Positions 45,985-56,779 of a stretch of 64,000 nt of DNA are shown in pieces; the first letter of the stretch is position 1, and every line of letters begins with the position of its first letter. The DNA comes from Cervus elaphus. Its lineage: Eukaryota > Chordata > Mammalia > Artiodactyla > Cervidae. The DNA lies in assembly GCF_910594005.1 (NCBI RefSeq), contig NC_057823.1:60634015-60698014 (forward strand), in the 5' to 3' direction. A program made the translations under genes and the position numbers. The notes below the pieces were generated by a model. That model did no database searches, was not told where the DNA came from, and worked only from the letters and a program-made list of their open reading frames with translations.

Positions 45985-46735
45985 TGACTTCATTAAATTT
46001 AAAAACTCTGCTCTGGGAAAGACCCTGCTACAAAGATGAAAAGTCCAGTGACAGAGCTGGAGGGAAAGGGTGAAAATCAAGTATCTGAAAGAGATTTGTA
46101 TCCAGAATACAGCCCTCTGTAAACTCAACAGTAAGAACACAACCAGCCCTGTGTGTGTCAATGTGCATGTATTTGAAAGGGAAATAAGCACATGGAAAAG
46201 ATGTTCAACATAACTGTCATTAACCATGAGAAAAATGCAAATCAAAGCCACAGTGAGATACCTCTGCATGCCTATTTGATTGACAAGAATAAACAATACT
46301 AACAGTAGGTAATCCTGTCAAGGATAAGGAATAATTGGTTTATCATGTATTGCCAGGTGCAGTGTATACATACTTCAAAAATCAGCTTGGCAGATTCTTA
46401 AAAATTGCCATATGACTCAAGAATTGTACTCCTAGACATTTATCCTGTACAAAGCAAAACTTAGATTTATACAAAATCCTGAGCCTGAATCTTCCTAAAA
46501 GTTTAAAAATAATATCCCCAAATGGGAAACAACTCAAATGTCCTTCAATGGGAGAACAGATAAATTATGGTATATCTGTACAATACAATACTGCCCAGAG
46601 AGGGAAGTTTGGGGGAGAATGGCTACAAGTATATGTACAGTTGAGTCCCTTCACTGTTCATCTGAAACTATCACAACACTGTTTGTTAATCGACTATACT
46701 CCGATATAAGATAAAAATTTAAAAAAATTACCCAG
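45985..46735 (+). mobile_element. L1 LINE 3' end, sense
   Basis: Diverged ORF2 end (AAAATGCAAATCAAAGCCAC, CAACTCAAATGTCCTTCAAT) and 3'UTR (CATCTGAAACTATCACAACA, GACTATACTCCGATATAAG). Confidence 0.75.
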
Positions 46736-46936
46736 AAATAAAGAGGAACAGACTAAAGATGTATACACCAATCCAAGTGGACACATTATGATCAGCTACA
46801 TTATAATCAGGAGGTAAAAATTCAACCTCAAAATCTTATTTATGGTTCTATTCATATATCACTATCCAAATTGCCAAATTATAATGATGAAGAAAAAAGG
46901 AATGAATGGCAGTGGTTATGGTTGGTGAGACACAGT

Positions 46937-47589
46937 ATCAAGGGGAAGCAGTCAGTCAGTTCAGTCGCTCAGTCGTGTCCGACTCTTTGCGACCCCGTGA
47001 ATCGCAGCACGCCAGGCCTCCCTGTCCATCACCAACTCCTGGAGTTTACTCAAACTCATGTCCATCGAGTCAGTGATGCCATCCAGCCATCTCATCCTCT
47101 GTCGTCCCCTTCTCCTCCTGCCCCCAATCCCTCCCAGCATCAGGGTCTTTTCCAATGAGTCAACTCTTCGCATGAGGTGGCCAAAGTATTGGAGTTTCAG
47201 CTTCAGCATCAGTCCTTCCAATGAACACCCAGGACTTATCTCCTTCAGGATGGACTGGTTGGATCTCCTTGCAGTCCAAGGGACTCTCAAGAGTTTTCTC
47301 CAACACCACAGTTCAAAAGCATCAATTTTTTGGCACTCAGCTTTCTTCACAGTCCAAATCTCACATTCATACATGACCACTAGAAAAACCATAGCCTTGA
47401 CTAGATGGACCTTTGTTGGCAAAGTAATGTCTCTGCTTTTTAATATGCTATCTAGTTTGGTCATAACTTTCCTTCCAAGGAGCAAGCGTCTTTTAATTTC
47501 ATGGCTGCAATCACCATCTGCAGTGACTTTGGAGCCCCCAAAAATAAAGTCTGACACTGTTTCCACTGTTTCCCCATCAAGGGGAAGCA
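46937..47589 (-). mobile_element. BovB LINE 3' end, antisense, young copy with 14-bp target duplication
   Basis: The element proper (46951-47575) is flanked by identical ATCAAGGGGAAGCA copies (46937-46950, 47576-47589). On the minus strand the C-terminal end of ORF2 is one uninterrupted frame from about 47575 to 46961 (ETVETVSDFIFGGSK ... REAWRAAIHGVAKSRT). It is 5' truncated. The perfect duplication and intact frame point to a recent insertion. Confidence 0.93.
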
Positions 47590-47699
47590 AAGGGGAGCTC
47601 ATTTGTGATGACTGCATCCTATATCCTGAATATGGTAGTAGTTATATTAATCTGTACATGAAACACTTTCCATAGCACTATGCATCAAAGAATTAAGAG

Positions 47700-48640
47700 T
47701 TCATTTATCAAATGTTGAAATCCAAATAAGGTACATAATTCAGTTAACAGTAGTATACCATGTCAATTTACTCGTTTCCTCTGTATTGTGATTATGTAAG
47801 ACTTTATCACTGAGGAAGATTGGTAAGACAAAATAGGACCTGACTATATTGTTTCTACATCTTTCATGAATCTAAATCTATTTCGACATAAAATTGGTCA
47901 AATATAGTAAAGAGAAATCAGATTAGTGGTCCCCAAATGCTAGGAGAAGGGGAACGAATTGATTACAAAACAACAGAAAGGAAATTGGGCGAGTTCAAGA
48001 AATATCCTATATTTTTATTGTGGTGGTGCTTACACAATTACAATAAGCTTGTCTAAATTTATAGAACTATACAACTACGAAAGTTGAGTTATACTGTATA
48101 CAAATTATAATTTAATAAGCGTAAGAAATAATTTCAAAATTCAGTCATCCTTTTTAATAGTTGTATTATCTAAACCCAGTTCTGTTCTGTTATCTACCTC
48201 TGGTTTAAAAAAAAAAAAAGCAGTTGTTCTTTTTTTTCAATTTAGAACAATAGGAATGATAAGCTCTAGATCTGAATTTCACTGGATAACTTTTAGTGGA
48301 TGTGATAACCCAGAGTTGTGACTGTATACAATTAAAAAGATATGCAGGCATTTATGAGTCCCTAAAGGAAAATTATCTCCCAAATGTATTTAAAGTAAAA
48401 ATGTTATTTTATGGTCTTTTTGGTCTTTTGATAATTAATATTCAGCTGTTGGATTAGATATTCCTATAACTGAGTGTAAAATATTCATCAGGCAAATACT
48501 ATCATCACCTCTGTTGGAAAGTTCTGGCTTGCTATTAAAGTCATATCTGACATAATTTAAGTATAATCTTGAGCATAAAATGGTGGCATACTATGTTTAG
48601 TAAAATGATTTTTGCATTTAGAATGTTATTTCCTTAAAAG
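47700..48640. other. AT-rich spacer, no gene seen
   Basis: No exon or named repeat supported. An A-run lies at about 48209-48220. Confidence 0.4.
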
Positions 48641-48790
48641 AGACCTGGGCTCGATCCCTGGGTTGGGAAGGTCCCCTGGAGAAGGGAAAGGTCACCCACT
48701 CCAGTATTCTAACCTGCAGAATTCCATGGACTGTATAGTCCATGGGGTTGCAAAGAGTCGGACACAACTGAGCGACTTTCACTTTCATTT
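48640..48790 (+). mobile_element. tRNA-Glu/Bov-A SINE, sense, head truncated
   Basis: CCTGGGCTCGATCCCTGGG, CACCCACTCCAGTATTCT, GAGTCGGACACAACTGAGCG and a CTTTCACTTTC tail. Confidence 0.85.
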
Positions 48791-49474
48791 TCCCTAGAAG
48801 AAACTGCAATGTCTTGATGCAGAACAAATATTCTCATAATATTTTAGGTTTTCTTGTCCTGGACAAGTGAGATAAGAGTTGTTCTTGTCCAGACATTTAT
48901 ATTGATCATAGCCTGAGGTATCTTTTAAAGCATGCTATATGGCACCCAATAACTTGAGTCTCTTCTAGGACAAAAGACAGACTAGAAGACTTCAGTCTCC
49001 TTTGAAATACTGGTAAACGGAGACTTTTGTTATTCTTTCTTTAACAGTACAAAGTTTCCAAAAAACAAAAGATCCCTCAAACAAAGCACACTTTGTTCAG
49101 TGACCAGGGGACATTCACATGTGTGTCTTAGTTGCTGTTTTACATGTGTAGGTTAAATTCAGTAGCTCTTTCTTGTTACTGCCCAAAGTGCTGGGTTACT
49201 TTGCCCACAACATATGAGGCAGTGACACCAGGGAGACTAGAGATTGCTCTTATTTCCTATTTTTCTCTCTCTTTTAATACCCTTATTATGTTAAATACAG
49301 AGTATTTTTCTTACCTCTGGGTCAAGTTGAGTAATATGTTCTTTTTTAATCTTTATGGAACTTTTAATTCACACATCTAACATTCCCTCTACTGGCTAGG
49401 TAAAAAATGAAAATATTGTAGCCTGCTGTGATTCATAGGCAGTCTCTTCTGCTTTTAATCTCTGCTGACGCACA

Positions 49475-49697
49475 TATATAAAAGGAGAGATCTAGTGTGT
49501 GCAACCTGAAGACATTTCAATTCTAAACTTCAGTTTACTTTTCCTCAAATGTCCTGCACCAGAAGGACTGGTGTACTGCAGACACTTCCGGTTGTAGTTA
49601 TGTAAATAATTCAAAGAGCTACTGCAAGAGTAATATTGACTGTACTATAATGACAGAGTACTTTCTGCACTCATCAGATTTTGTATTCTCCGATTAA
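49475..49697 (+). other. Orphan TATA box followed by a cysteine-containing open frame
   Basis: TATATAAAAG at 49475-49484 has the form and surroundings of a core promoter. About 50 bases on, a 56-codon frame without an ATG is open (49527-49697) and includes WCTADTSGCSY and YCKSNIDC, four cysteines in under 30 residues. No signal peptide or acceptable exon pair was found. It may be a relic of a small secreted-protein gene, an upstream promoter of unit C, or chance. Confidence 0.25.
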
Positions 49698-49699
49698 GT

Positions 49700-51260
49700 T
49701 GGAACTGAACACTGCTACACTCAAAAGTTTCCTTTCTAAATCCTACCTTTCTCCACAGCTATAAAAGGCAAGTTAGATTTTGGTGGCAAATGTAAATCTA
49801 CACCAAACCTGAAGGCAGATTATCTTAATATTTTATCCCTGACATCTAAGAGGCAGGAAGTGTCAGTTCCCTATTTAAAATAAAGAATTTTTATATTAGG
49901 AATTCTAAGTAGTGTGTCATGGTTACTGAGTGGTAGTATTTGAATTTGAGTTCAAGTCTTTCAACTGCCAGAACTTTTTCTAGAAATCAATGAAGGAGAT
50001 ACATTATTTAGGGAGACAATGACTGATTAAATATTATCCTACTTCAAAGCCTCCAATGTCACCCAGTTACCTTATTTAATATAGAATTTAAGGCATTGCT
50101 CCACATGGACTCAACCTCACTCCAATGAGCCTTCTTTTATTTTCTCTGGTTTTATTGAGATATAGTTGACACATAACATTGTTTAAGTTCAGGGTTTCAA
50201 AACTATCCCAATACTCATCTGGGAGCTTTGCAAACATACCATTGCCCAGATCTCATATATTCAACAATTGATTCACAGTCTTGGTATTGATAACCAACAC
50301 TGATAAAAGGTCTCCAGCTGATGTCAATTCCTGGTGGGGACTTTGTACTATAATTCTATAAGACATTCCCACTGGGAGAGACTTGTTAAAAGATACAGGA
50401 GAACCTCTTTTATTTCTGACAACTCTATGTAATAAATCTACAACTATCTCAACATAAAAAGTTTAAATTTAAACTTTAAGGAGAGTCTAAATTTACAATA
50501 AATCTTGAGTCTACAATGCTCTGTCGTGAAATAGAGGCTCTCAGCATGTGTTTAATTATAGTTAACGAGACTCTCCTGACTTTGATTCTCTTGTCCTCTC
50601 CAACTCAATAGCCTGCAAAGTTTCCACATCTCTTCTCTATCTTAAGATCTATCATTTTTTGTATTTCTTTCTCCTCTCCTCATAGTTCTGGGTTCATCAG
50701 ATAAAATTGTTCCAGGCCTCCTATAGAGAGAGGATCTGTGTGAGATCTTTGTGAGAAAGAATACAGAAAACCTCAGAGTCTTATCTGCTGGAGACCATCT
50801 GTTTCCCCCAACAAGGCTCCTCACCAACAGCCCAATAAAGGAGACAGCTCAGCGGGGGGAAGTGGCTGAAAAGAAAAGGAGATAGAAGCAGGCACAGTCC
50901 CTGGAGCTGCTGTCCTTGCTTTCTACCACCTTCTCTGTGTCAGGTAGGTCAGGTGGGGATGCTATGGAGGCTGCCCTGGTGTGTCACACTGCCGTGAGGA
51001 CCGCTCCAGGTCAGTCCTTCCTGAAAATAACTGTTTCTATTTTCTGAGGAAAAACTGAACTTCTTTAAATGCAGCCGGGCTCCTTGTGGGCTGAGCCCAA
51101 GGTTGGTTCCCTCTGAAGTGGACAAACAGGACCTGTTCTAGCATTTCTTGCAAGTCTGTACAAGGCCTTCTGTTCACATATGTGTCATGCTGATTCTGTG
51201 GGTTAAGGGAAGAGAAGGGAATAGCCCACTATAATTAGGAGTCTGTGGGGCTGGAGGGGT
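49700..51260. other. Spacer upstream of unit C
   Basis: It includes a small L1 antisense scrap (about 50140-50200, TTTATTGAGATATAGTTGAC) and an unassigned, more GC-rich part at about 50690-51130. No exon recognised. Confidence 0.4.
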
Positions 51261-51263
51261 TTC

Positions 51264-51270
51264 TATATCA
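51264..51270 (+). promoter_or_regulatory. Possible weak TATA box of unit C
   Basis: TATATCA lies 86 bases before the ATG, similar spacing to units A and B but a poorer match. The bases just before the ATG (TTCCTTCCACAGACTTGAC) resemble the unit A leader (TTCCCTGCAGACTTGGC). Confidence 0.35.
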
Positions 51271-52047
51271 TAAGAAACTTTCATCTAGAAATAGAAATTT
51301 GTCTCTGTGTTACAAACATGTCAAAGTTTCCTTCCACAGACTTGACAAAATGTCTCTCTTCTGACCATGGATCAGAGCTATTTTCATCATTGCCTTGGTA
51401 TTTCCTCTTTATTCCGGTGAGTGAATTTTCCAGTGCAAGGTGAAATATTTTACATATGTTAGAAAATGTGGGAAACAACTCTAATCTAGGAATGAAGGAG
51501 GTTGTTTTTGTACTGGGCTTGTAAATCTTAAACTGATAAAGTGAAAAAGGGCATATTACAAATGTCTTTTGAAAGGCATAAGTGGGTTGCTTTTTCCCAT
51601 TTCTTGTTTTGGACAAGTAGAGACAGAGTAGAGTGGGTTACAGTGGGCACTAGAATTTTGCTCTTTCTTTGTCTACAACTATTGAACATGACCTATGTTT
51701 TTTTCTTTCTGGTGGTCAGATTGTTAAAGGCAAACCTGGGGGGAGAAATGATCTTTTCTAGATCTGGTGTTGCTTGATATTCTGATTTTTTTTATCACCC
51801 AATCTGAATCCCTTATGATACCTTCAAAGAAAGCTGTTTGGAATTCAAAAATATGTCACATTAATTTTCACAGAGTTTGAATAATTGAATAATAAATAAT
51901 AATAAAATATTTCCAAATTTGGTATTGTTTTATGATTTTTGTTTTGTTAATGACAGGAAAGTCTCGCTTCATTAGTTGTGGAGTCTCTAATATTTAATGT
52001 GCACATGTTTCTGCTACTAATAAATATGGGCCTTGTTTACTGAAATT

Positions 52048-52220
52048 GATTCTTCTCTCCCCCTTCCCTTTCTCCTCCTCTTCCTCCTTTTTCTCCCTCC
52101 CCACTCCTATTTCTTTCTTCTCCTCCTCTTCTCTTTCTCCTCCTCTCCATCTTCCTTTCCCTCTCTCTCCTCCCATGCCCCTTCCCCCACTCCTCCTTCA
52201 TTTTTAACTTTCTTTTTTTA
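52048..52220 (+). repeat. Polypyrimidine (CT-rich) tract before exon 2 of unit C
   Basis: About 170 bases of nearly pure C/T (TCCTCCTCTTCCTCC-type phrases), ending about 20 bases before the exon 2 acceptor at 52238. It can act as an oversized splice pyrimidine tract and is a candidate triplex-forming sequence. Confidence 0.85.
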
Positions 52221-52403
52221 CCTATGTGTTGGTTGCAGAAATTTATTCTGAACGTGATTTCAGATATCCGGTAAGTTAATCAGATGAGGACTGAAAAAGA
52301 TAAGCAATTAACTTTCATATATTATAAATTTTAACAGCAAAATTCATCAAAAATTAATGCATCAGAGAGGTCTTTCCAAAACTAAAAAGATAGTATTACA
52401 ACC

Positions 52404-52545
52404 GGAGAAGGAAATGGCAACCCACTCCAGTATTCTTGCCTGGAGAATCCCAGGGACAGAGGAGCCTGGTGGGCTGCCACCTATGGGGTCGCATAGAGTT
52501 GGACACGACTGAAGTGACTTAGCAGAAATAGCAGCAGCAGTATTA
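52404..52545 (+). mobile_element. Bov-A SINE, sense, with target duplication
   Basis: GGAGAAGGAAATGGCAACCC ... GACACGACTGAAGTGACTT with an AGCAGCAG tail. AGTATTACA occurs on both sides. It lies in intron 2 of unit C. Confidence 0.85.
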
Positions 52546-52952
52546 CACCAAGGTCAAAAAATAGAAACAGCCATACAAAGCTATCTGTCATTATCTAGAC
52601 AACATAAAAATGTGCATATCCTGTTACACAAAAATTTAATTAATGGGCATAGATGTTGCTTCATACAAGCATCTGAGAAAGGTTGAAGGTGTTTAGAGTA
52701 GTAGTGTTCATCTTAGCATAACAAAGGAAAAAAAGAATCAACCTAAATATATATTTAAGATGAAAATTTCTACAGATCCACATAGTATGATATTACATAA
52801 AGGTGAAAAAAAACCTATAGCTCTAAATATCTGAATAAACAGTCACACATTTAAAAAGTAGATGATGTAAGCAGATACACAGTATTTTTTATTATGTCAA
52901 TTACCAAAACTGTCAACAGTAAACAGACTGCATTTGTATCTTCTGTATATCT

Positions 52953-53005
52953 ATATAGATAGATAGATAGATATAGATATACACACACACACATATACAC
53001 ACACA
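52953..53005. repeat. (TAGA)n-(CA)n microsatellite
   Basis: ATAGATAGATAGATAGATA followed by CACACACACACATATACACA. Likely length-polymorphic. Confidence 0.9.
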
Positions 53006-53272
53006 TGCACAAACACCATAGATTTAGTTGGAATTATCAAGAAAGGGAATGAGAAAAAGAACAATCTAATTTCATGATTTCTTCTTGAGTTCGAAAGGGA
53101 AGTGAAGATGATGGTCACTAAATTAAAAAAACACATTTAGCCAGTTATATGACCTCTTTAAAAAAATTATAGCAAGTTTATGAAAACAATAATATTTTAC
53201 TTTTAAATGGGATATGTGTTAGTTTTATAAGTTCTAGTGTTATAGATAGTAGTTTTTAAAACTATAACATAG

Positions 53273-53600
53273 GTTGCTTCCCTGGTAACCCAGTGGTAAA
53301 GAATCTGTCTGCCAATTCAGGAGACACAGGTTCGATCCCTGAACAGGAAAAATCCCACATACCACAGAGCAACTAAGCCTGCATTCCATAACTATTGAGC
53401 CTGTGTTCTAGAGCCTGGGAACCACAACTACTGAAGCCCACGTATCCTAGAGTCCATGCGCTGCAACAAGAGAAGCCCTACAGTCAGAAGCCCACGAACT
53501 GCAGCTAGAGCAGTCCTTGCTCACCACAACTAGAGAAAGCCCACATAGCAACAAAGACCCAGCAAGGCTAAAAATAAATAAATAATTTTTAAAAAAACCT
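53273..53600 (+). mobile_element. CHR-type tRNA-Glu SINE, sense
   Basis: The head GCTTCCCTGGTAACCCAGTG is followed by the body words CAACTAAGCCTGCATTCC, CCACAACTACTGAAGCCCA and AGAGAAGCCCTACAGTCAG, with an A-rich end. It ends about 110 bases before the Kazal exon of unit C. Confidence 0.75.
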
Positions 53601-54174
53601 AAATATAAAATATATTCCCAGTTTTCATGCATGGCACTTAATATCAAGATTAAACAAATTTTACTCAGACTTCCATTGCCTGATGAATTTTATGTTCTCT
53701 ACATTTAACAGCCAGACTGTCAACTGTATACAGAAGTTTGCACCAGAGAATATGATCCAATCTGTGCAAGTGATGGAAAAACCTACAGCAATGAATGTAC
53801 TTTCTGCATTGAAAAGATGTACGTACACAACAGTAAATGTTTGGTCTTCCAAGGTATGAAGAAATCATCACAAGATGATGGTAAATCTGTGTTGCTGATT
53901 GTACCAAGGCACAATATATGTATATAGAAAATAACTGTAAGTTCATTGTAAAATATTAGGGGCCACTCTTGTTTCTTTCCCTGAAGTTCTTGTTTCTGAA
54001 AGTAATTTTGTGTTTGAGCTATCAATAACTTTGATTGATACTGTGCAAATGTGTAAACAATTAATTTAACTTAATTATGAGTTACTAATGGCAGACTAAC
54101 AACCAATATAATGTAATTCCAGAGCCCAGATGCAGAATGATAGCTCTCTGTGGTGGCCATGTGATTGACCCTTG

Positions 54175-54945
54175 CAGATTTAGCTGAAGGGAGCATAATT
54201 GTTCAAGAACCAAACAGACCACTGAATTCAGAAATTTATCATAATCAGCCCATTCATGTTAGAAAAGGACTCCTGTCAAGGTTGACTATGTCTCAAAAAC
54301 TGTGTGTGTGTGTTAGTCACTCAGTCGTGTCCAACCCTTTGAGATCCCATGAACTGTAGCCTGCCAGGTTCCTCTATCCATGCAATTTTCCAGACAAGAA
54401 TACTGGAGTGGTTGCCATTCCCTTCTCCAGGGGATGTTTCCGACCAAGGAATCAAACTCGGGTCTCCTACAGTGCAGGCAGACGCTTTACCTTCTGAGCC
54501 ACGATGACAGCCTCCAAATCTTCCCTGGAGAGCAGGGCATTCTAGAGCACCTCTATCTAATCTCCCTTCCTGCCTCCTTCCTTTGAGGGAGTCTGCAGTC
54601 TAAAGGTTCAGCCAGCCTTTCTACCTCCTGCCTCATTTCCTCTCATGGGGTATTTCCTCTCACAAAATCTTTGCACATTTAATCCCCAAAGAGGCATGTG
54701 TTTCTGGAAGACTGCTGAGATAGTCTCCAATCTCTCCTCTCTCAGATCTGGGTGGGTCCCAAACCTGGATCAGGACTGAGAACACAGGAAGAGTCAGGTG
54801 GGCCCAGATGGGGACAGGACTTGTGCCAGGCCCTAGGAGCAAGCAGAGTCCAGTTACTTCTGCAAGTGGAACACTGCCACTCTATCTTGTTCCATTTTCA
54901 AATCCTCCTTATTGAAAAGATTTTTAGAGTTTTTGTGTTTAACAT
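54175..54945 (+). repeat. LTR-like repeat, copy 2, split by a SINE
   Basis: Collinear with 44830-45410 (GTTAGAAAAGGACTC, CAGCCTTTCTACCTC, GGTATTTCCTCTCACAAAAT, CAGGACTGAGAACACAGGAA, CAAATCCTCCTTATTGA). An antisense tRNA-Glu/Bov-A SINE occupies about 54306-54505. It lies in intron 3 of unit C, directly before the decayed Kazal exon. Confidence 0.5.
54306..54505 (-). mobile_element. tRNA-Glu/Bov-A SINE, antisense
   Basis: From GTGTTAGTCACTCAGTCGTG to CTTTACCTTCTGAGCCACGA. Confidence 0.85.
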
Positions 54946-55059
54946 CCAAACTCTATCCTGCATGCATATTATCTACATTTCTGTACCACAGAAATGACTC
55001 CAATCTGTATAAGCTATGGTAGAACTTACAGCATTGAGTGTAATTTTCTCAGTGATACT
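54946..55059 (+). pseudogene. Decayed Kazal-domain exon in intron 3 of unit C
   Basis: In one open frame the segment reads PNSILHAYYLHFCTTEM, then TPICISYGRTYSIECNFLSD, which aligns with the Kazal exon of unit C (CTREYDPICASDGKTYSNEC). At DNA level ACTCCAATCTGTATAAGC parallels GATCCAATCTGTGCAAGT. C2, C3 and C4 survive. The C1 position is Ser and the C5 position is Leu. The expected acceptor AG reads AT (TTTAACAT) and the expected donor GT reads AC. The longer C1-C2 gap (nine residues) resembles sperm-associated acrosin inhibitors more than unit C itself, so it is probably the remnant of another SPINK unit rather than a simple copy of this exon. Confidence 0.7.
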
Positions 55060-55721
55060 ACACTGGCAGTTTAAAATATTCCTTTTTAAATAAAAATTTA
55101 TGGTGGGGTAATTTTAGATTTACAGAGAAATTTCAAAGATAGTACCAAGTTTTTGTATCCTTTATCCAGTTTCTCCTAAGATTAACTCCTTATGGAAATC
55201 TGGCACATGTGTCAAAAGTAACAAATTAACTTTGGTTTATCACTATTAACTAATCTACAGAATTTGTTTGGATTTCACCAGTTTTTCCATTAATATCCTT
55301 TTTAATTTTTTTAAGTGTAATGTACTTTATTTCTTCCTTAAAACTCTAATTGTTTCCTCTCTTTCTTTATAGGAATAATGATACCGATATTTATTTTCAA
55401 TATTTTGGTGAATGTGAATATTGATGAAGCAACTCATAATTTGGCTTTTATTGTAATTACATTTTGTGGTGCATTCTACAGGCAATTAGAGTCTTCTCAA
55501 TCAGAGCTGACCAGGTCAATTCTATGAAACAAGAGCTATTGATAGAATATAGAGCATTCAGATTCTTTCCAAAATTAATTTTTTATGATTTCAGGATTTT
55601 CATTCTTTGTGTTCAATTTATTCAATGGTAGTTTGAAAAACTAATGTCATTTGCATGCTTGATAACATAAAAGCTAGTGTAATTTAAAATAGTAAATATT
55701 TCACTCATTAAAATGTTAATA

Positions 55722-55860
55722 ATCGGGAGGTGGGAGGGGTGATCAGGATGGGAAACACATGTAAATCCATGGCTGATTCATGTCAATGTATGGCAAAAAC
55801 CAGTACAATACTGTAAGGTAATTAGCCTCCAACTAATAAAAATAAATGAAAAAAAAGGAA
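55722..55860 (+). mobile_element. L1 3' tail, ruminant type, strongly truncated
   Basis: GGCTGATTCATGTCAATGTA, AAAACCAGTACAATACTG and TTAGCCTCCAACTAATAAAA, followed by an A-rich end. Confidence 0.8.
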
Positions 55861-55879
55861 AAAAATGTTAATAATGGTG

Positions 55880-56560
55880 TTATTTTTATTAAAATATCCT
55901 TTCTTTCAATAAGGGGTTAGGATATATGCATACTTTTGGTAACTATAATCAAATATATTTTCAATATTTTCAAAGATGAAAATTTGAACTATTTTGAAAT
56001 CATTTGGTATTTACCAAAAGTACAAACTCTTTGGCTCCTTTCTATCCTATTGAATCAAATTCTCCAAGAAAAAGGGACTAGGAAGTTGAATTCTAATAAG
56101 CACTTAAGGTTAATGTTATGACCACAAATGTTAAACAATAAGAACCTTAATGAGTTAAATAATTAATTAGAACTTAAGTTCTATAATTGAATTAGTTGAA
56201 AAATCTGTTCAAAGATAGCATAGGACTTCTGAAGCTTGGGGAAAAATTTACATGTTATTTTCTTTCTTTTTCTTAAATAAGCCAAAACGTAGTTGAGTGA
56301 TATTCAAATGCTAGATGGGACTGCTTTCCTCAACCTAGGCTATCCATTTCTAGTCTAAGTTAGTCTAAGTCTGATGATGGCTTTCCACTACTTTCCATCT
56401 CCCACTAACAAAAAGCAGACATTGACTAAGGGGCCCACTGCTCATTTAAAGCTTTATTATAGTAAAAGAAATGTAGAGATAATGCTTTAATATATTTTGA
56501 GGGAACAGCAAAACTGTTTGCAGCAGAGAGGGGACCCTTTCCTCCCTCATGAGGGTTGTT
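55880..56560. other. AT-rich spacer, no gene seen
   Basis: No exon or named repeat supported. Confidence 0.4.
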
Positions 56561-56779
56561 AAAGAGTTCCAATTTCTCCATATTCTCAAACCAAATCACA
56601 ATCTTATATTTTTAAAAAATTATATTTATCCTAGTGGGTATAAATTAATATTCAATTGGGATTGGATTTATATGCCCTTATGAGTAACAGTGTTTAATGT
56701 TTTTTCATGTGCTTATTGGCCACTTGCATAACTTCTCTAGAGAAATGTCTATTTAAATTCTTTGCCTTTTTAAAAAATT

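Larger units (their letters stand above)
51350..55424 (+). pseudogene. Acrosin-inhibitor-like SPINK gene (unit C) with TGA in the signal-peptide exon
   Basis: Inferred exons: 51350-51416, 52239-52270, 53712-53818 and 55373-55424, again phases 1-0-2. Exon 1 reads ATG TCT CTC TTC TGA, then a clear hydrophobic signal core in the same frame (WIRAIFIIALVFPLYS). The TGA at 51362-51364 blocks it and no later in-frame ATG precedes the Kazal domain. The remaining exons are undamaged: all six cysteines, C1-C2 six residues apart, CTREYDPIC giving Arg at P1, ASDGKTYSNECTFC, and 17 residues between C5 and C6. The last exon ends GECEY, recalling seminal acrosin inhibitors. The exon 3 donor (GAT|GTACGT) was chosen because it restores phase and standard spacing. 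It may be a recent pseudogene, a polymorphic null or a sequence error. Exon 2 follows a long pyrimidine tract. Confidence 0.7.

Noticed and set aside
46961..47617. Host gene encoding a 218-residue protein on the minus strand
   Set aside because: It is the C-terminal part of BovB ORF2, bounded by a target duplication.
51367..51416. Alternative start ATGGATCAG for unit C
   Set aside because: Its frame gives no signal peptide and does not join in phase to exon 2.
53812..53835. Exon 3 donor of unit C at AACA|GTAAAT
   Set aside because: It would end in the wrong phase and make the C5-C6 spacing too long. The donor GAT|GTACGT at 53819 restores phase 2 and the usual 17-residue spacing.
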